Shown piece by piece: positions 54,022-62,945 of a stretch of 64,000 nt of DNA. The notes beneath the pieces are model-generated. The model was not told the origin of the DNA, searched no databases, and was given only the letters and a program-made list of their open reading frames with translations. This stretch comes from Anaerolineales bacterium UBA2232 (GTDB taxonomy: Bacteria; Chloroflexota; Anaerolineae; UBA2200): positions 1 to 64,000 of the forward strand of contig DDYO01000023.1 of the NCBI GenBank assembly GCA_002348045.1. The letters run 5' to 3'. The position numbers and the translations under genes were made by a program. Each line of letters begins with the position of its first letter. The first letter of the stretch is position 1.

Positions 54022-54831
54022 CTACGGGCCGGTGGCCGCGCGCTCGCTCATGACCTGCTGCGCCAGTTGCAGCATGCGGTGGTGAAAAGCGGTCTGGTTC
54101 GCCGCAAGGATGTCCCGGGAGGTCAGAGAAAGGGGTCTGCCGCCAAGCTCGCTGACGACACCGCCCGTCTCTTCTATCAGAAGCGCGCCTGCCAGGACAT
54201 CCCACGGGTGCACGTTGTCGCTCAAGGAAATGTCCCAACGGCCGCAGGCGACGTAGGCCAGGTTCAGTGCCACGGAGCCGCTCATGCGAATGGCCTCGAC
54301 CAATGGTCGGGCGCGCATGTAGATCGGCAGGGCCAGGTTACGATCGGCCGGATTGCGGGCAGGCATACTCCCGGCGGCAACGATGGATTCTTCCAGCTTG
54401 GGCTTACGCGAGAAGGTGAGCGGATGACCGTTGAGTTCGGCCCCTTCTCCTAGCCGCCCCGAAAAGGTTTCGTCATGGATAGGATCGTGAATGACCCCGA
54501 GGACTGTCTTACCCGCAACCTGCAAAGCGATGCTGACGCAGAAAAAGGGGACGCCCCGCGCATAGTTACGCGTGCCATCCAGGGGATCCACGACCCACAA
54601 AGGAGCGTCGGTGCTGGTCGGGTGGTGTCCCTCTTCTGCCAGCACCTGGTGGGATGGGAAGGCCGCCAAAAGCTGACTTACGATATGATCCTCCGCCAGT
54701 CGGTCCACCTCGGTGACGACGTCCGAAGGACCCTTGAAGCCCACGTGGTGCGGAAGGCGGAATCTCTCCATGATCACCTCGCCTGCTTCGCGAGCAACCT
54801 GAATCGCTACTGTGAAGGGATCCAAAGGCAC
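54022..54831 (-). CDS. inositol-monophosphatase family phosphatase (paralogue)
   Basis: A 269-residue paralogue of the preceding protein. VLAEEGHHPTS, WVVDPLDGTRNYARG and HPWDVLAGALLIEETGG give the three metal-binding sites, all intact. GTG at 54831 lies very close to AAAGG, so a TTG 6 nt further in is also possible. The two differ in the residues around the sugar-binding loop, which suggests different substrates rather than a simple duplicate. Confidence 0.9.
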   Translation of the reverse strand: MPLDPFTVAIQVAREAGEVIMERFRLPHHVGFKGPSDVVTEVDRLAEDHIVSQLLAAFPSHQVLAEEGHHPTSTDAPLWVVDPLDGTRNYARGVPFFCVSIALQVAGKTVLGVIHDPIHDETFSGRLGEGAELNGHPLTFSRKPKLEESIVAAGSMPARNPADRNLALPIYMRARPLVEAIRMSGSVALNLAYVACGRWDISLSDNVHPWDVLAGALLIEETGGVVSELGGRPLSLTSRDILAANQTAFHHRMLQLAQQVMSERAATGP

Positions 54832-54879
54832 ACCTTTCCGAGCTCCCGATAGACCTCCAGGGTGGGTGGCACCGCGGGT

Positions 54880-54908
54880 AGTATACGTGGGATGGGGATG
54901 TACGCCAA
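54880..54908 (-). promoter_or_regulatory. sigma-70-like promoter of the IMPase pair
   Basis: Minus-strand TTGGCG, a 17-bp spacer, then TATACT, about 50 nt before the first phosphatase start. It shares its -35 with the promoters at 38785 and 45042. Confidence 0.65.
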
Positions 54909-55208
54909 TTCTGTGCCCCGGCGGCGGATGTCCGAAGGCCGAATGCGGATGTCGGCTGTATAGACTGGCTTGCCTCTATCAAGGGGCGTTGCAGTTGAAC
55001 AACGTTACCGCCGCGCTGGTGGCCACTCAAGCACGGATTAGATGTGGCGCTCCAGGAGCAGCGTGTGGTACAATGGAGTGGTACTGAGCGGGGCACTGGC
55101 AGCAAGTGCGGCAATGGGGCCACCTTGACGTGGCGCAGGCAGGACCGCCGACGATGGCCACTGTGTCATCGGTGCTCATCCAACAAAACATACAGGGAGC
55201 GCTCGAAC
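54909..55208. other. divergent intergenic stretch
   Basis: The rest of the 377-bp gap between the phosphatase pair (minus) and the dehydrogenase (plus). A TACAAT at 55069-55074 is a possible plus-strand -10 but its -35 is poor. No conserved RNA, repeat or reading frame could be supported; the frame that extends upstream of 55209 looks non-coding. Confidence 0.4.
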
Positions 55209-56204
55209 ATGGCCCAGTCTCTCACGGTGTTTATTCCAGAGCCAGAGTGGGAGCCTTCCCACCGATTGCTCGAAGCGATTGCTCACGTTCGGGTTGGTGA
55301 TCCTCGAATCAAGTACACCGAAGAACGACTTTGCCAGGAGTTGGGCGACGTGGATGCGCTGATCATTACTTCACAGCATCACGTGACTCGCCGGGTCATC
55401 GAAGCGGCGCCCAAACTGAAAGCTGTGGTCAAGTACGGCTCCAAGCCGGGCGCGGACAACGTAGACCTGGCAGCCGCCACGGAGCACGGCGTTGTCGTGT
55501 CGTACACACCTGGCGCCAATTCTGACAGCGTGGCAGAGCATACCATCACCCTGGCTCTGGCGCTGCTCAAGAGGCTGTACATCACATCGTCTGAATTGCG
55601 GCGAGGCCGTTGGCGGGACCTGAGCAAGCTGGGCAGCGAACTGATGCACAAGACCGTGGGCATCGTTGGATTTGGAACCATTGGGCGCAAGGTCGCCAAG
55701 AAACTGAGCAGCTTTGATGTGCGAATCCTGGTTCACGACCCCTACGTTGCCGATGGCGATGTCCTTGAAGCGGGAGCAGTGCCGGTCGATCTGATGACCT
55801 TGATGCGGGAGAGCGACGTGATTACGTTGCACGTTCTCCTCAGCCCTGAGACGACGGGATTGATTGGAGAAGACGAGCTTCGTCAGTGCAAGCCGACGGC
55901 CTTTCTGCTGAATACCGCACGCGGAGCCCTGGTGGATGAGGCGTCTCTGCTCCAAGCCCTGCGCGAGGGATGGCTAGCTGGGGCGGGGCTGGATGTGTTC
56001 GATCAGGAACCCCTCCCAGCCGATCATCCCTTGCTGGAGCTGAACAATGTGGTGGTTACCCCGCACTATGCTTCATGTACCTTTGAGGCGTATGAGAATG
56101 AGGCCAACATGGCAGCGGAAGAAGTAGTACGTGTGCTGACGGGCAAGAGACCTCAAACCGTGGCCAATCCCGGAGTGTTGCGGGTGCTTTCATTGGCGGA
56201 CTAG
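55209..56204 (+). CDS. D-2-hydroxyacid dehydrogenase (phosphoglycerate dehydrogenase-like)
   Basis: A 331-residue NAD-dependent dehydrogenase. VGIVGFGTIGRKVAKKL binds NAD, LLNTARGALVDEASLL has the catalytic Arg, GLDVFDQEPLP the Glu, and VVTPHYAS the catalytic His. No C-terminal ACT domain, so it is not a standard serine-pathway SerA. ATG at 55209 has GGGAG upstream; the frame continues 55 residues further but that part looks non-coding. It could reduce or oxidise a 2-oxo/2-hydroxyacid such as glyoxylate or hydroxypyruvate; the next gene also encodes a hydroxyacid dehydrogenase. Confidence 0.9.
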   Translation: MAQSLTVFIPEPEWEPSHRLLEAIAHVRVGDPRIKYTEERLCQELGDVDALIITSQHHVTRRVIEAAPKLKAVVKYGSKPGADNVDLAAATEHGVVVSYTPGANSDSVAEHTITLALALLKRLYITSSELRRGRWRDLSKLGSELMHKTVGIVGFGTIGRKVAKKLSSFDVRILVHDPYVADGDVLEAGAVPVDLMTLMRESDVITLHVLLSPETTGLIGEDELRQCKPTAFLLNTARGALVDEASLLQALREGWLAGAGLDVFDQEPLPADHPLLELNNVVVTPHYASCTFEAYENEANMAAEEVVRVLTGKRPQTVANPGVLRVLSLAD

Positions 56205-56242
56205 AGGCCAGGATCGGATACCATACATACGGAGGCTCAGGG

Positions 56243-57145
56243 ATGGGAAGCAAGGAGAGGATCGGGTTTGTCGGGCTGGGGATTATGGGTACTCCCATGG
56301 CGGGGCATCTTCTGAACGGCGGATACTCGCTGGTTGTCTATGACATCATGCCAGCTCAAGTCGATGCGGTGGTAGCCCTGGGGGCCAAGGGGGCTGCCTC
56401 CTGTCGGGAGGTGGCGGAGAACAGCGATGTGGTCATCTCGATGGTTCCTGACTCGCCAGACGTAGAAAGGGTCTGCCTGGCGGCGGATGGTGTGCTGGCC
56501 GGCGTGCGGCCCAACATGCTGCTCGTCGACATGTCCAGCATCTCGCCGGTTACCGCCATGAAAGTGGCCAAGGCTGCTGCGGACAAGGGCTGCGCCATGC
56601 TGGATGCCCCCGTCTCTGGTGGGGATGTCGGGGCTAAAAAGGCCACTCTGTCCATCATGGTGGGAGGGGATGCCGCAGCTTTTGAGCGGGCCGCCCCCCT
56701 CTTCAAGCTATTGGGCACGGCGACCTACTGTGGTCCGTCGGGTGCCGGGCAGACCGTCAAAGCGTGCAATCAAATCCAGGTGGCCCTCAACTTTATCGGT
56801 ATGGCTGAGGCGCTGGTGCTGGGAGCAAAGGCGGGCGTGGATCCAGCGATCATCGTTAAGGTGCTCAGCGCTGGCTACGCTCAGACCCGCGTTATGGACG
56901 TACGCGGCCCCCGGATCATCAACGGTGATTTTGAGCCAGGCTTTCGCAGCCGTTTTCACTACAAGGACTTGAACATCATCCGCGAGACCGCACGGGCCTT
57001 TGGATGCTCCTTGCCCGCCTCGGCTCTGGCGCACGAGTTGTTCAGCGCCATGTTGGCCAATGGTTGGGGTGAATTGGATCATTCGGCGGTGATCAAGGTG
57101 ATCGAGCAGCTATCCAACTGTGAGGCCCGCACTCGACAATCATAG
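56243..57145 (+). CDS. beta-hydroxyacid dehydrogenase (GarR/HIBADH family)
   Basis: A 300-residue 6PGDH-type protein. IGFVGLGIMGTPMAGHLL is the NAD(P)-binding loop, VDMSSISPVTAM and LDAPVSGGDVGA the substrate region, and GQTVKACNQ carries the catalytic Lys. Such proteins include tartronate semialdehyde reductase and 3-hydroxyisobutyrate dehydrogenase. The sequence does not settle which. ATG at 56243 has CGGAGG upstream. It follows the 2-hydroxyacid dehydrogenase by 38 nt and precedes the M20 genes by 60 nt, suggesting one catabolic operon. Confidence 0.9.
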   Translation: MGSKERIGFVGLGIMGTPMAGHLLNGGYSLVVYDIMPAQVDAVVALGAKGAASCREVAENSDVVISMVPDSPDVERVCLAADGVLAGVRPNMLLVDMSSISPVTAMKVAKAAADKGCAMLDAPVSGGDVGAKKATLSIMVGGDAAAFERAAPLFKLLGTATYCGPSGAGQTVKACNQIQVALNFIGMAEALVLGAKAGVDPAIIVKVLSAGYAQTRVMDVRGPRIINGDFEPGFRSRFHYKDLNIIRETARAFGCSLPASALAHELFSAMLANGWGELDHSAVIKVIEQLSNCEARTRQS

Positions 57146-57205
57146 TGCGGCGTGAATAGGCCCAGATGTTTGGATCGATACACATCCTGATAGGAGAGAA
57201 ACGCG

Positions 57206-58393
57206 ATGACACTACGTGACCAGGTCTGGCAGACGATCGATGGCATGGCTGATTCGCTCTGGGACATGTCCCTGAAAATCCACGCTCACCCCGAGCTGGG
57301 GTTTGAGGAACACCAGGCAGCAGCCTGGTTGGCCGATGCCCTGGAGCAGGATGGCTTTCAGGTCGAGCGCGGAGTAGCCAATCTGCCCACAGCATTCGTA
57401 GGAACCCACCCGGCGCAGGCAGCGGGTCCGGCCGTTGCCATCGTCGCAGAGTACGATGCTCTCCCTGAAATCGGGCATGCCTGCGGGCACAACCTCATCG
57501 CCATGATTGCGGTGGGCGCAGCGCTGGCACTCGCCAAATGCAAGAAGGATCTGCCGGGCACGTTGGTTCTACTCGGCGGTCCTGCAGAGGAAGGGGGTGG
57601 CGGGAAAGAGTACTTGGTTAAGGCCGGCTATCTGAAGGGCATTGATGCGGCGATGATGGTGCACCCCTCGTCCTACACGGTGGTTGAGCGCGGCGCGCTC
57701 GCTCGCAGTGAGATTGAGATCTCCTTCAAAGGCAAGCCGGCCCACGCCTCCTCGCATCCTGATAAGGGCATCAATGCGCTGGATGCCGTCATTCAAACGT
57801 TTAACGGGATCAATGCACTGCGCCAACACATCCGTGATGGCGCGCGGATCCACGGTATCATCACCGACGGCGGCTTGAAGCCCAACATCGTGCCTGAGAC
57901 GGCAGCGGCGCTCTTTTACGTGCGCGACTTGGACAATGCCTACTGCGATGAGTTGGTGGAAAAGCTGCGCCATTGCGCTGAGGGTGCGGCACTGGCCACA
58001 GGTGCCACGCTCACCTTCGAGAAGGTGGGCGTTGACTACAAGACGATGAACACCAACAAAGTGATCGCTGGGGCCTTTACCCGCCACATCGAGGAACTGG
58101 GTTATCCTATCGAAACGCCTGAGCCCGGTCTAGGGTCCACCGACATGGGGAACATTTCATGGGAAGTGCCCGCCATTCATGCCTACATACGAATCCTTGA
58201 GCAGGGCCGAGGCGTCGTGCCTGGCCATTCCCGTGAGTTTGCCGCAGCCTCTTGTGCTCCCGCCGCTCGTGAAGCCATGATTGCGGCGGCGAAGGCCGTC
58301 GCAGCCACGTGTCTCGATCTCCTGACCGATACCGCTCTGGCCCAGGCGGCCAAGGACGAGTTTGAGGCCAGCGTGAGGGGGGCCAAGAGCTGA
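57206..58393 (+). CDS. M20-family amidohydrolase (AbgB-like)
   Basis: A 395-residue M20D-type metallo-amidohydrolase. HPELGFEEHQA near residue 30, EIGHACGHNLIA and GGPAEEGGGGK give the metal-binding Cys/His/Glu residues, AHASSHPDKGINALDAV the dimerisation/substrate His region, and VVPGHSREFA the last His. Members hydrolyse aminoacyl or p-aminobenzoyl-glutamate amides. It is followed by a close paralogue 2 nt downstream. AGGAGAG lies about 9 nt before the ATG; that leader is nearly identical to the one before the Trp-repeat gene at 52478-53005. Confidence 0.9.
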   Translation: MTLRDQVWQTIDGMADSLWDMSLKIHAHPELGFEEHQAAAWLADALEQDGFQVERGVANLPTAFVGTHPAQAAGPAVAIVAEYDALPEIGHACGHNLIAMIAVGAALALAKCKKDLPGTLVLLGGPAEEGGGGKEYLVKAGYLKGIDAAMMVHPSSYTVVERGALARSEIEISFKGKPAHASSHPDKGINALDAVIQTFNGINALRQHIRDGARIHGIITDGGLKPNIVPETAAALFYVRDLDNAYCDELVEKLRHCAEGAALATGATLTFEKVGVDYKTMNTNKVIAGAFTRHIEELGYPIETPEPGLGSTDMGNISWEVPAIHAYIRILEQGRGVVPGHSREFAAASCAPAAREAMIAAAKAVAATCLDLLTDTALAQAAKDEFEASVRGAKS

Positions 58394-58395
58394 TC

Positions 58396-59577
58396 ATGCC
58401 TGATCCAGGTGCGGTCTGGCAGGCGATCGACCAATTGGATTCGCAGCTTTGGAACCTGGCCTTACGCATCCATGCCCATCCAGAGCTGGGTTTTGAGGAG
58501 CATCAGGCCGCCGAGTGGATGACGGCCGCACTGGAGGAGGCTGGTTTCTGCGTGGATCGTGGCGTGGCTGGGCTGGCGACGGCCTTCCGCGCGGTGCACC
58601 CTGCCGAGCAGCCAGGTCCGGCAGTAGCAGTGTTTGCTGAGTACGATGCGCTGCCCGAGATCGGCCATGCCTGTGGACATAACCTCATCGCCACCATGGC
58701 TCTGGGAGCGGCGCTGGGCCTGGCTGCTGTCAAGGATCTCTTGCCCGGCCGCCTGGTGGTCTTTGGCAGTCCGGCCGAAGAAGGCGGGGGAGGCAAGATC
58801 ATCATGTCGCAGGCCGGCCTCTTTCGGGAAATCGATGCCGCGTTGATCGTCCACCCGGCAAGCTATACTGCGGTGGAACTGGCCGGCCTGGCAATCGCCA
58901 AGCGTGACACCATTTTCCACGGCAAGCCGGCGCATGCCGCATCGCACCCTGATAAGGGCGTGAACGCCCTGGATGCTGTAATCCAGACGTTCAATGGGAT
59001 CAATGCCATGCGCCAGCATATCCAGGATGGCGCTCGTGTTCACGGAGTCGTCACTGAAGGAGGGCTTCGTCCCAACATTGTCCCCGAACGGGCGGCAGCT
59101 CAGTTCTATGTGCGCGCCGCACAGAATGCCTACCGCGACGAATTGGTTGAGAAGCTGCATGGCTGTGCTCGGGGAGCAGCTTTGGCAACAGGCGCCTCGC
59201 TGGAGTGGGAGACTGTCGGCTATGACTGCCAGGCGGTTCTGCCCAACCATGCCCTTTCAGAGGCCTTTACGCGACACCTCGCGACATTGGGGATGCACAT
59301 CGATCCGCTGGACCCAGGACTGGGTTCTACGGACATGGGCAACGTTTCGTGGGAGGTGCCTTCCATCCACCCATTCATCCGAATCGTGGGAGGGCAGGTA
59401 GCTGGTCACACTCGGGAGTTTGCGGCAGCGGCATGCGCGGAACCGGCTCGGTCTGCCTTGCTGATCGGAGCCAAGGCGATGGCTGCGACTGCTCTCGACC
59501 TGTGGTTGGACGGCGAGCTGATGCGCGCGGTGAAAGAGGAGTTCGTTAGAACTGCTCAGGGACAAAGGTATGGCTGA
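58396..59577 (+). CDS. M20-family amidohydrolase (tandem paralogue)
   Basis: A 393-residue tandem copy of the preceding enzyme, clearly diverged but colinear: HPELGFEEHQA, EIGHACGHNLIA, GSPAEEGGGGK, PAHAASHPDKG and VAGHTREFA are all kept. Metal ligands are therefore intact in both. Differences cluster in the middle and C-terminal part (YDCQAVLPNH versus YKTMNTNKV). Either the two have different substrates or they form a heterodimer as in AbgA/AbgB. The ATG follows the preceding stop by 2 nt. Confidence 0.9.
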   Translation: MPDPGAVWQAIDQLDSQLWNLALRIHAHPELGFEEHQAAEWMTAALEEAGFCVDRGVAGLATAFRAVHPAEQPGPAVAVFAEYDALPEIGHACGHNLIATMALGAALGLAAVKDLLPGRLVVFGSPAEEGGGGKIIMSQAGLFREIDAALIVHPASYTAVELAGLAIAKRDTIFHGKPAHAASHPDKGVNALDAVIQTFNGINAMRQHIQDGARVHGVVTEGGLRPNIVPERAAAQFYVRAAQNAYRDELVEKLHGCARGAALATGASLEWETVGYDCQAVLPNHALSEAFTRHLATLGMHIDPLDPGLGSTDMGNVSWEVPSIHPFIRIVGGQVAGHTREFAAAACAEPARSALLIGAKAMAATALDLWLDGELMRAVKEEFVRTAQGQRYG

Positions 59578-59665
59578 TCGGCGGGAATAGCAAGGGCTCC
59601 TGCTGAGCAGGATGCGTCAGTCTGGTGCTGGAAGGTGTGGCGAAACAGGCACAGAGGAGGACTGC

Positions 59666-60418
59666 GTGGCCAGTGATCTGGTAGGGAGGGTCGCTATCGT
59701 TACGGGTGGCGGCAAAGGGATTGGCAGGGCGGTTGCGCGGCGGCTGGCTGCTGACGGTGCGGATGTGGTGGTTGCAGATATTGACCTGGCGGCAGCAACC
59801 GCCGTGGCTGGAGAAGTGGAGGCGCTGGGTCGCCGCGCGATGGTCACGGTGACCGATGTTTCCGTCAAGACACAGGTTATGGCCATGGTCTCGGCTGTCC
59901 TGGAGGGCTTTGGGCAGATGGACATTCTGGTGAACAATGCGGGTGTCATTGGCTCCGATCGGCCCATTGAGGAGGTGCCGGAGGAGGAGTGGGACCGGGT
60001 CATCGCAGTTCACCTTAAGGGCACCTTCTTGTGCTGTCAGGCCGTGATCCCGCACATGAAGTCACGGCGATCTGGAAGCATCGTCAACATGGCCTCTGTC
60101 GCTGGCAAAGAAGGCAACCCCTACTCAGCAGCCTATTGCGCTGCCAAGGCGGCTATCATCTGCTTGACGAAATCAGTCGCGCGTGAGGTCGCCCGCTTTG
60201 GCATCCGGGTGAACTCGGTAACGCCCACGGTCATTGCCACCGATCTGGTCATGGCTATGCCGGAGGAGGACCTGGTTCCCCTGCTGGCACGCATCCCGAT
60301 GGGCCGCATCGGACGGCCGGAGGAGGTCGCAGCTCTGGTCAAGTTCCTGGTCTCCGAAGAGGCCAGCTTTGCCACCGGCGCGTGCTACGACCTTTCAGGT
60401 GGGCGGTCCAACTACTAG
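59666..60418 (+). CDS. short-chain dehydrogenase/reductase
   Basis: A 250-residue classical SDR. VAIVTGGGKGIGRAVARRL is the TGxxxGxG loop, VNNAGVIGSD the NNAG motif, VNMASVAG the catalytic Ser, and YSAAYCAAKAAI holds the YxxxK pair. GTG at 59666 is used because GAGGAGG lies 5 nt upstream; the longer frame from 59612 has no site. Last gene of the plus-strand catabolic run, probably oxidising a hydroxyl compound; substrate unknown. It is followed by the convergent DUF3604 gene after only 27 nt. Confidence 0.9.
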   Translation: MASDLVGRVAIVTGGGKGIGRAVARRLAADGADVVVADIDLAAATAVAGEVEALGRRAMVTVTDVSVKTQVMAMVSAVLEGFGQMDILVNNAGVIGSDRPIEEVPEEEWDRVIAVHLKGTFLCCQAVIPHMKSRRSGSIVNMASVAGKEGNPYSAAYCAAKAAIICLTKSVAREVARFGIRVNSVTPTVIATDLVMAMPEEDLVPLLARIPMGRIGRPEEVAALVKFLVSEEASFATGACYDLSGGRSNY

Positions 60419-60445
60419 GCAGGTTGGTCTGGCGGCGGACAACGG

Positions 60446-62590
60446 TCACTCGCGGACAACGTACACCGGGCTGGTCCATGCCACGTGGCCGTCTTCCTGA
60501 GTTACCCGCACAAACACGGGGTTATCGCCCGGTCGCAGGTGGGGCAACGGCAAGGTGCAGGAGTACTCGTGGGATCCCGACACGCTGGGGAGCCGAAATA
60601 TCGAAAGGCGCTTTCGGAGGCCACCGCACTCCCATTCCCGTGGTGTATAGAGCTTTTTCCGCAGTGAGCAGCTGGCTTGGACGTGAGGCGTGTGCACCTT
60701 CAGCGAGCCGGCATAGGGCTCCCGCAGCGTCAAAATCACCCCGGCCAGGCCTCCCGTAGTGACCGATCTCCACTGCAGGCGGCCCGGTTCCAGCTGCTCG
60801 ATGGGTTGGTCGGCGTTCCAAAAGTTGATAGGCTGGAAGGACAGGATGGCGTTGCCACTCACTTCAAGCCATCCGTCCCAGCGGCTCATGCGGCCGCGGC
60901 CCTTGACCTCTGCGCCGCTCCAGGTCACCTTGACCCTGGTGCCCAGGGTCCCGGGGGTACACAGACGCAGCTTGCGCACCAACTGAAGACCGTTGTGTAC
61001 CTCGACGCTCTCGATGGGGGCCGTGCCGATGACGTGAAGAGAGATCTCCGGCGTGCCGCCGCCTGACTCTACGATATCTCCCATCATGGCCTGCCGGCCG
61101 TCAGGCGTGACCAGCTGCAGGTCAATCCAGGGACGGTGGCCGGTTGTGGCGTACGTGTGGCGCTTGCGGAGGGCGTCCAGAACGCTCGGCCGGTCCAACC
61201 GTTCGGCCAGCACACAAGTGAGACCTCCCAGCGATCCAAACTCACCCGCACCGGGGTAGGCAGCACCCGGTCGGCCTTTGTGATCATCGGATCCGGCGAC
61301 GATGCCGATGCGTTGACCGCGCACAAGGGCATCCTCTACCAGCCAGTCAAAAGTACCCCAGCTGGAGTGTACCTCTGCTGCCAGCTCCACCTCTGGATGG
61401 TGCATCACCATGTCGGCATAGCGCCCTCCCACATGGGCCCAAGCAAAGGCCTGGGGCGGGTCGCTGTTCTTGACCGTCTCACGTTCTGGTCTGGATGCGG
61501 GCACGGTCTTGGACAGGTGTTCAAACAACTCTGCCGCCGTGAGGGCAATGGGATGGGTTGAAGTCTTTCCCGGCAGGAGGTCGTAACAGCTGTGAACGAT
61601 CGTGCCGCCCTCGTGGGAGTAATAGACATTTCGGTCGCCGCCCAAGGGCGTATTGCCGCTCCATTCGTAGCCGGGGAACGTCACGAATTTGCCTGGGATA
61701 TTGAAGCGGCGAGTGGTTTCATTGATTTCGCGCCAAAAGTCGTCGGATACCTGAAAGTCATTCCCCTGGTGAGCAGCGATGTCCAGCAGCCCCATGTCCC
61801 GAGCGAAAGCAAAGTAGTCCTCGATGCTGTTGGTGCCGACAGTTTCCTCCGATTGTCCGTGAAAGTCAGCCCAATACCGACGCAGTGCGGGCTCGCTAGC
61901 CAGGACCACGATGGGATTGCTGGTGGCAACCAGACCGGTGGTTTCATCCTCGGCGGTAATCGCCTGGATGCCTGCCTGAGAGAACCCCGAATGGACAATC
62001 TCCTGGGGACAGGCAGTGGGATTGCCCCAGCGATCCTCCAACTTGAGATGGTAGGTGAAGGGCTTTCCCGCCAGTGTGTGGGACGGACCGATACACAGGG
62101 CGCGCACCGCTGGTCCAGCGACGACGCGGATGGTCGGTGATGTGGGCAGTTCCTTGAACTCGTATGTGGCGATGGGGTCAACTAGCACCTTGAACTCAAA
62201 GGTGTGTTCGCAGAATGTTTGCATTCGCCAGCCCGGCGAACCGCCGGAGCGGTCACCGAAGGTGACCGTAATCCTGTCGTCGCGGTCCACGTAGCCCTGG
62301 GTAACCTTCAGGAAGAGGGCGCGGCTCCACGGACGGGTATGACCCTTGTTATCCCACCGTGGCTCGATGCGACAATGGGCTGTCGTCTGAATGCTGCAAT
62401 AGTTGGCGGCACTGGGGTCGGCGAACTGCGGCGTCCCAAAGTCGCCCATTTGCCGGAAAGCAATCTTGAGGTAACCCGAGTCGTCAATGGGATGGCCTGC
62501 GGTGTAGGTCAGGGCAATGGTTGTGTAAGCGCCGGCCACAACGGGGTAGCTTGGCTCGATTATCGCAGTACCGGGGTCCAATGCTTGCAT
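60446..62590 (-). CDS. DUF3604 family protein (PHP-like putative metallohydrolase)
   Basis: A 714-residue protein. The N-terminal 240 residues look like a beta-rich accessory region. From about residue 245 it matches DUF3604: YWADFHGQSEETVGTNSIEDYF, FPGYEWSG, DRNVYYSHEG, HVGGRYADM, EVHSSWGTFDW and VAGSDDHKGRPGAAYPG. The His/Asp-rich motifs resemble a PHP-type metal site. ATG at 62590 has GGAGG upstream. No signal peptide is seen, so it is probably cytoplasmic. The biochemical role of DUF3604 is not settled; neighbouring hydroxyacid and amidohydrolase genes point to catabolism of an unusual organic compound. Confidence 0.85.
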   Translation of the reverse strand: MQALDPGTAIIEPSYPVVAGAYTTIALTYTAGHPIDDSGYLKIAFRQMGDFGTPQFADPSAANYCSIQTTAHCRIEPRWDNKGHTRPWSRALFLKVTQGYVDRDDRITVTFGDRSGGSPGWRMQTFCEHTFEFKVLVDPIATYEFKELPTSPTIRVVAGPAVRALCIGPSHTLAGKPFTYHLKLEDRWGNPTACPQEIVHSGFSQAGIQAITAEDETTGLVATSNPIVVLASEPALRRYWADFHGQSEETVGTNSIEDYFAFARDMGLLDIAAHQGNDFQVSDDFWREINETTRRFNIPGKFVTFPGYEWSGNTPLGGDRNVYYSHEGGTIVHSCYDLLPGKTSTHPIALTAAELFEHLSKTVPASRPERETVKNSDPPQAFAWAHVGGRYADMVMHHPEVELAAEVHSSWGTFDWLVEDALVRGQRIGIVAGSDDHKGRPGAAYPGAGEFGSLGGLTCVLAERLDRPSVLDALRKRHTYATTGHRPWIDLQLVTPDGRQAMMGDIVESGGGTPEISLHVIGTAPIESVEVHNGLQLVRKLRLCTPGTLGTRVKVTWSGAEVKGRGRMSRWDGWLEVSGNAILSFQPINFWNADQPIEQLEPGRLQWRSVTTGGLAGVILTLREPYAGSLKVHTPHVQASCSLRKKLYTPREWECGGLRKRLSIFRLPSVSGSHEYSCTLPLPHLRPGDNPVFVRVTQEDGHVAWTSPVYVVRE

Positions 62591-62754
62591 GGTGCCTCCG
62601 TTTCCATGTTGTCCGTGCGGGTCAGAAAGACGGTGCTCCACTGTGTTTGCCCCGGCTGAGGCGAAAAGTCAAACTCGGCACTGGCTGTGTCACCAGCGGG
62701 CTGCAGTCCCCTCTTGTGGAGGGGTGACAACCGACTTTTCGTGGGGTGTAATAT

Positions 62755-62945
62755 CGACCAGAATAGTAGAAACTGACCTGGAAACTGTGGGTGACTTGTG
62801 CCTGAATCATGGCGCGCGCAACGTACTGGTGGCTCGCGACCGGCCTACCCGTGATCGTCTCTGGGAGGCGCGCCGTATGATCATCGAGGCTCTCAAGCAC
62901 GAATCGGGTGTGCTCTTCGGTGTAGACCAGGAACAGCAGGACTAG
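62755..62945 (+). pseudogene. remnant of an FAD-linked oxidase (GlcD-like) gene
   Basis: An open stretch of about 60 codons, ISTRIVETDLETVGDL then NHGARNVLVARDRPTRDRLW and EARRMIIEALKHES, resembles the middle of glycolate/lactate oxidase subunit GlcD, where a V-A-x-D-x-x-E/T-R-x-x-L-W-x-A-R-R block occurs. The FAD-binding part before it and the C-terminal part after it are missing and a stop follows quickly. It lies beside a lactate permease and near a lactate racemase, so it may be what is left of a lactate oxidation gene. The similarity is by eye only. Confidence 0.4.

Noticed and set aside
54880..55208. Long N-terminal extension of the 2-hydroxyacid dehydrogenase
   Set aside because: The extra 55 residues look non-coding (Arg/Cys-rich, no conserved strand), and the ATG at 55209 starts the expected fold with a ribosome site.
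60485..62659. Several plus-strand frames of 60-180 residues opposite the DUF3604 gene
   Set aside because: All are antisense to a continuous conserved protein; none has a ribosome site or recognisable motif.
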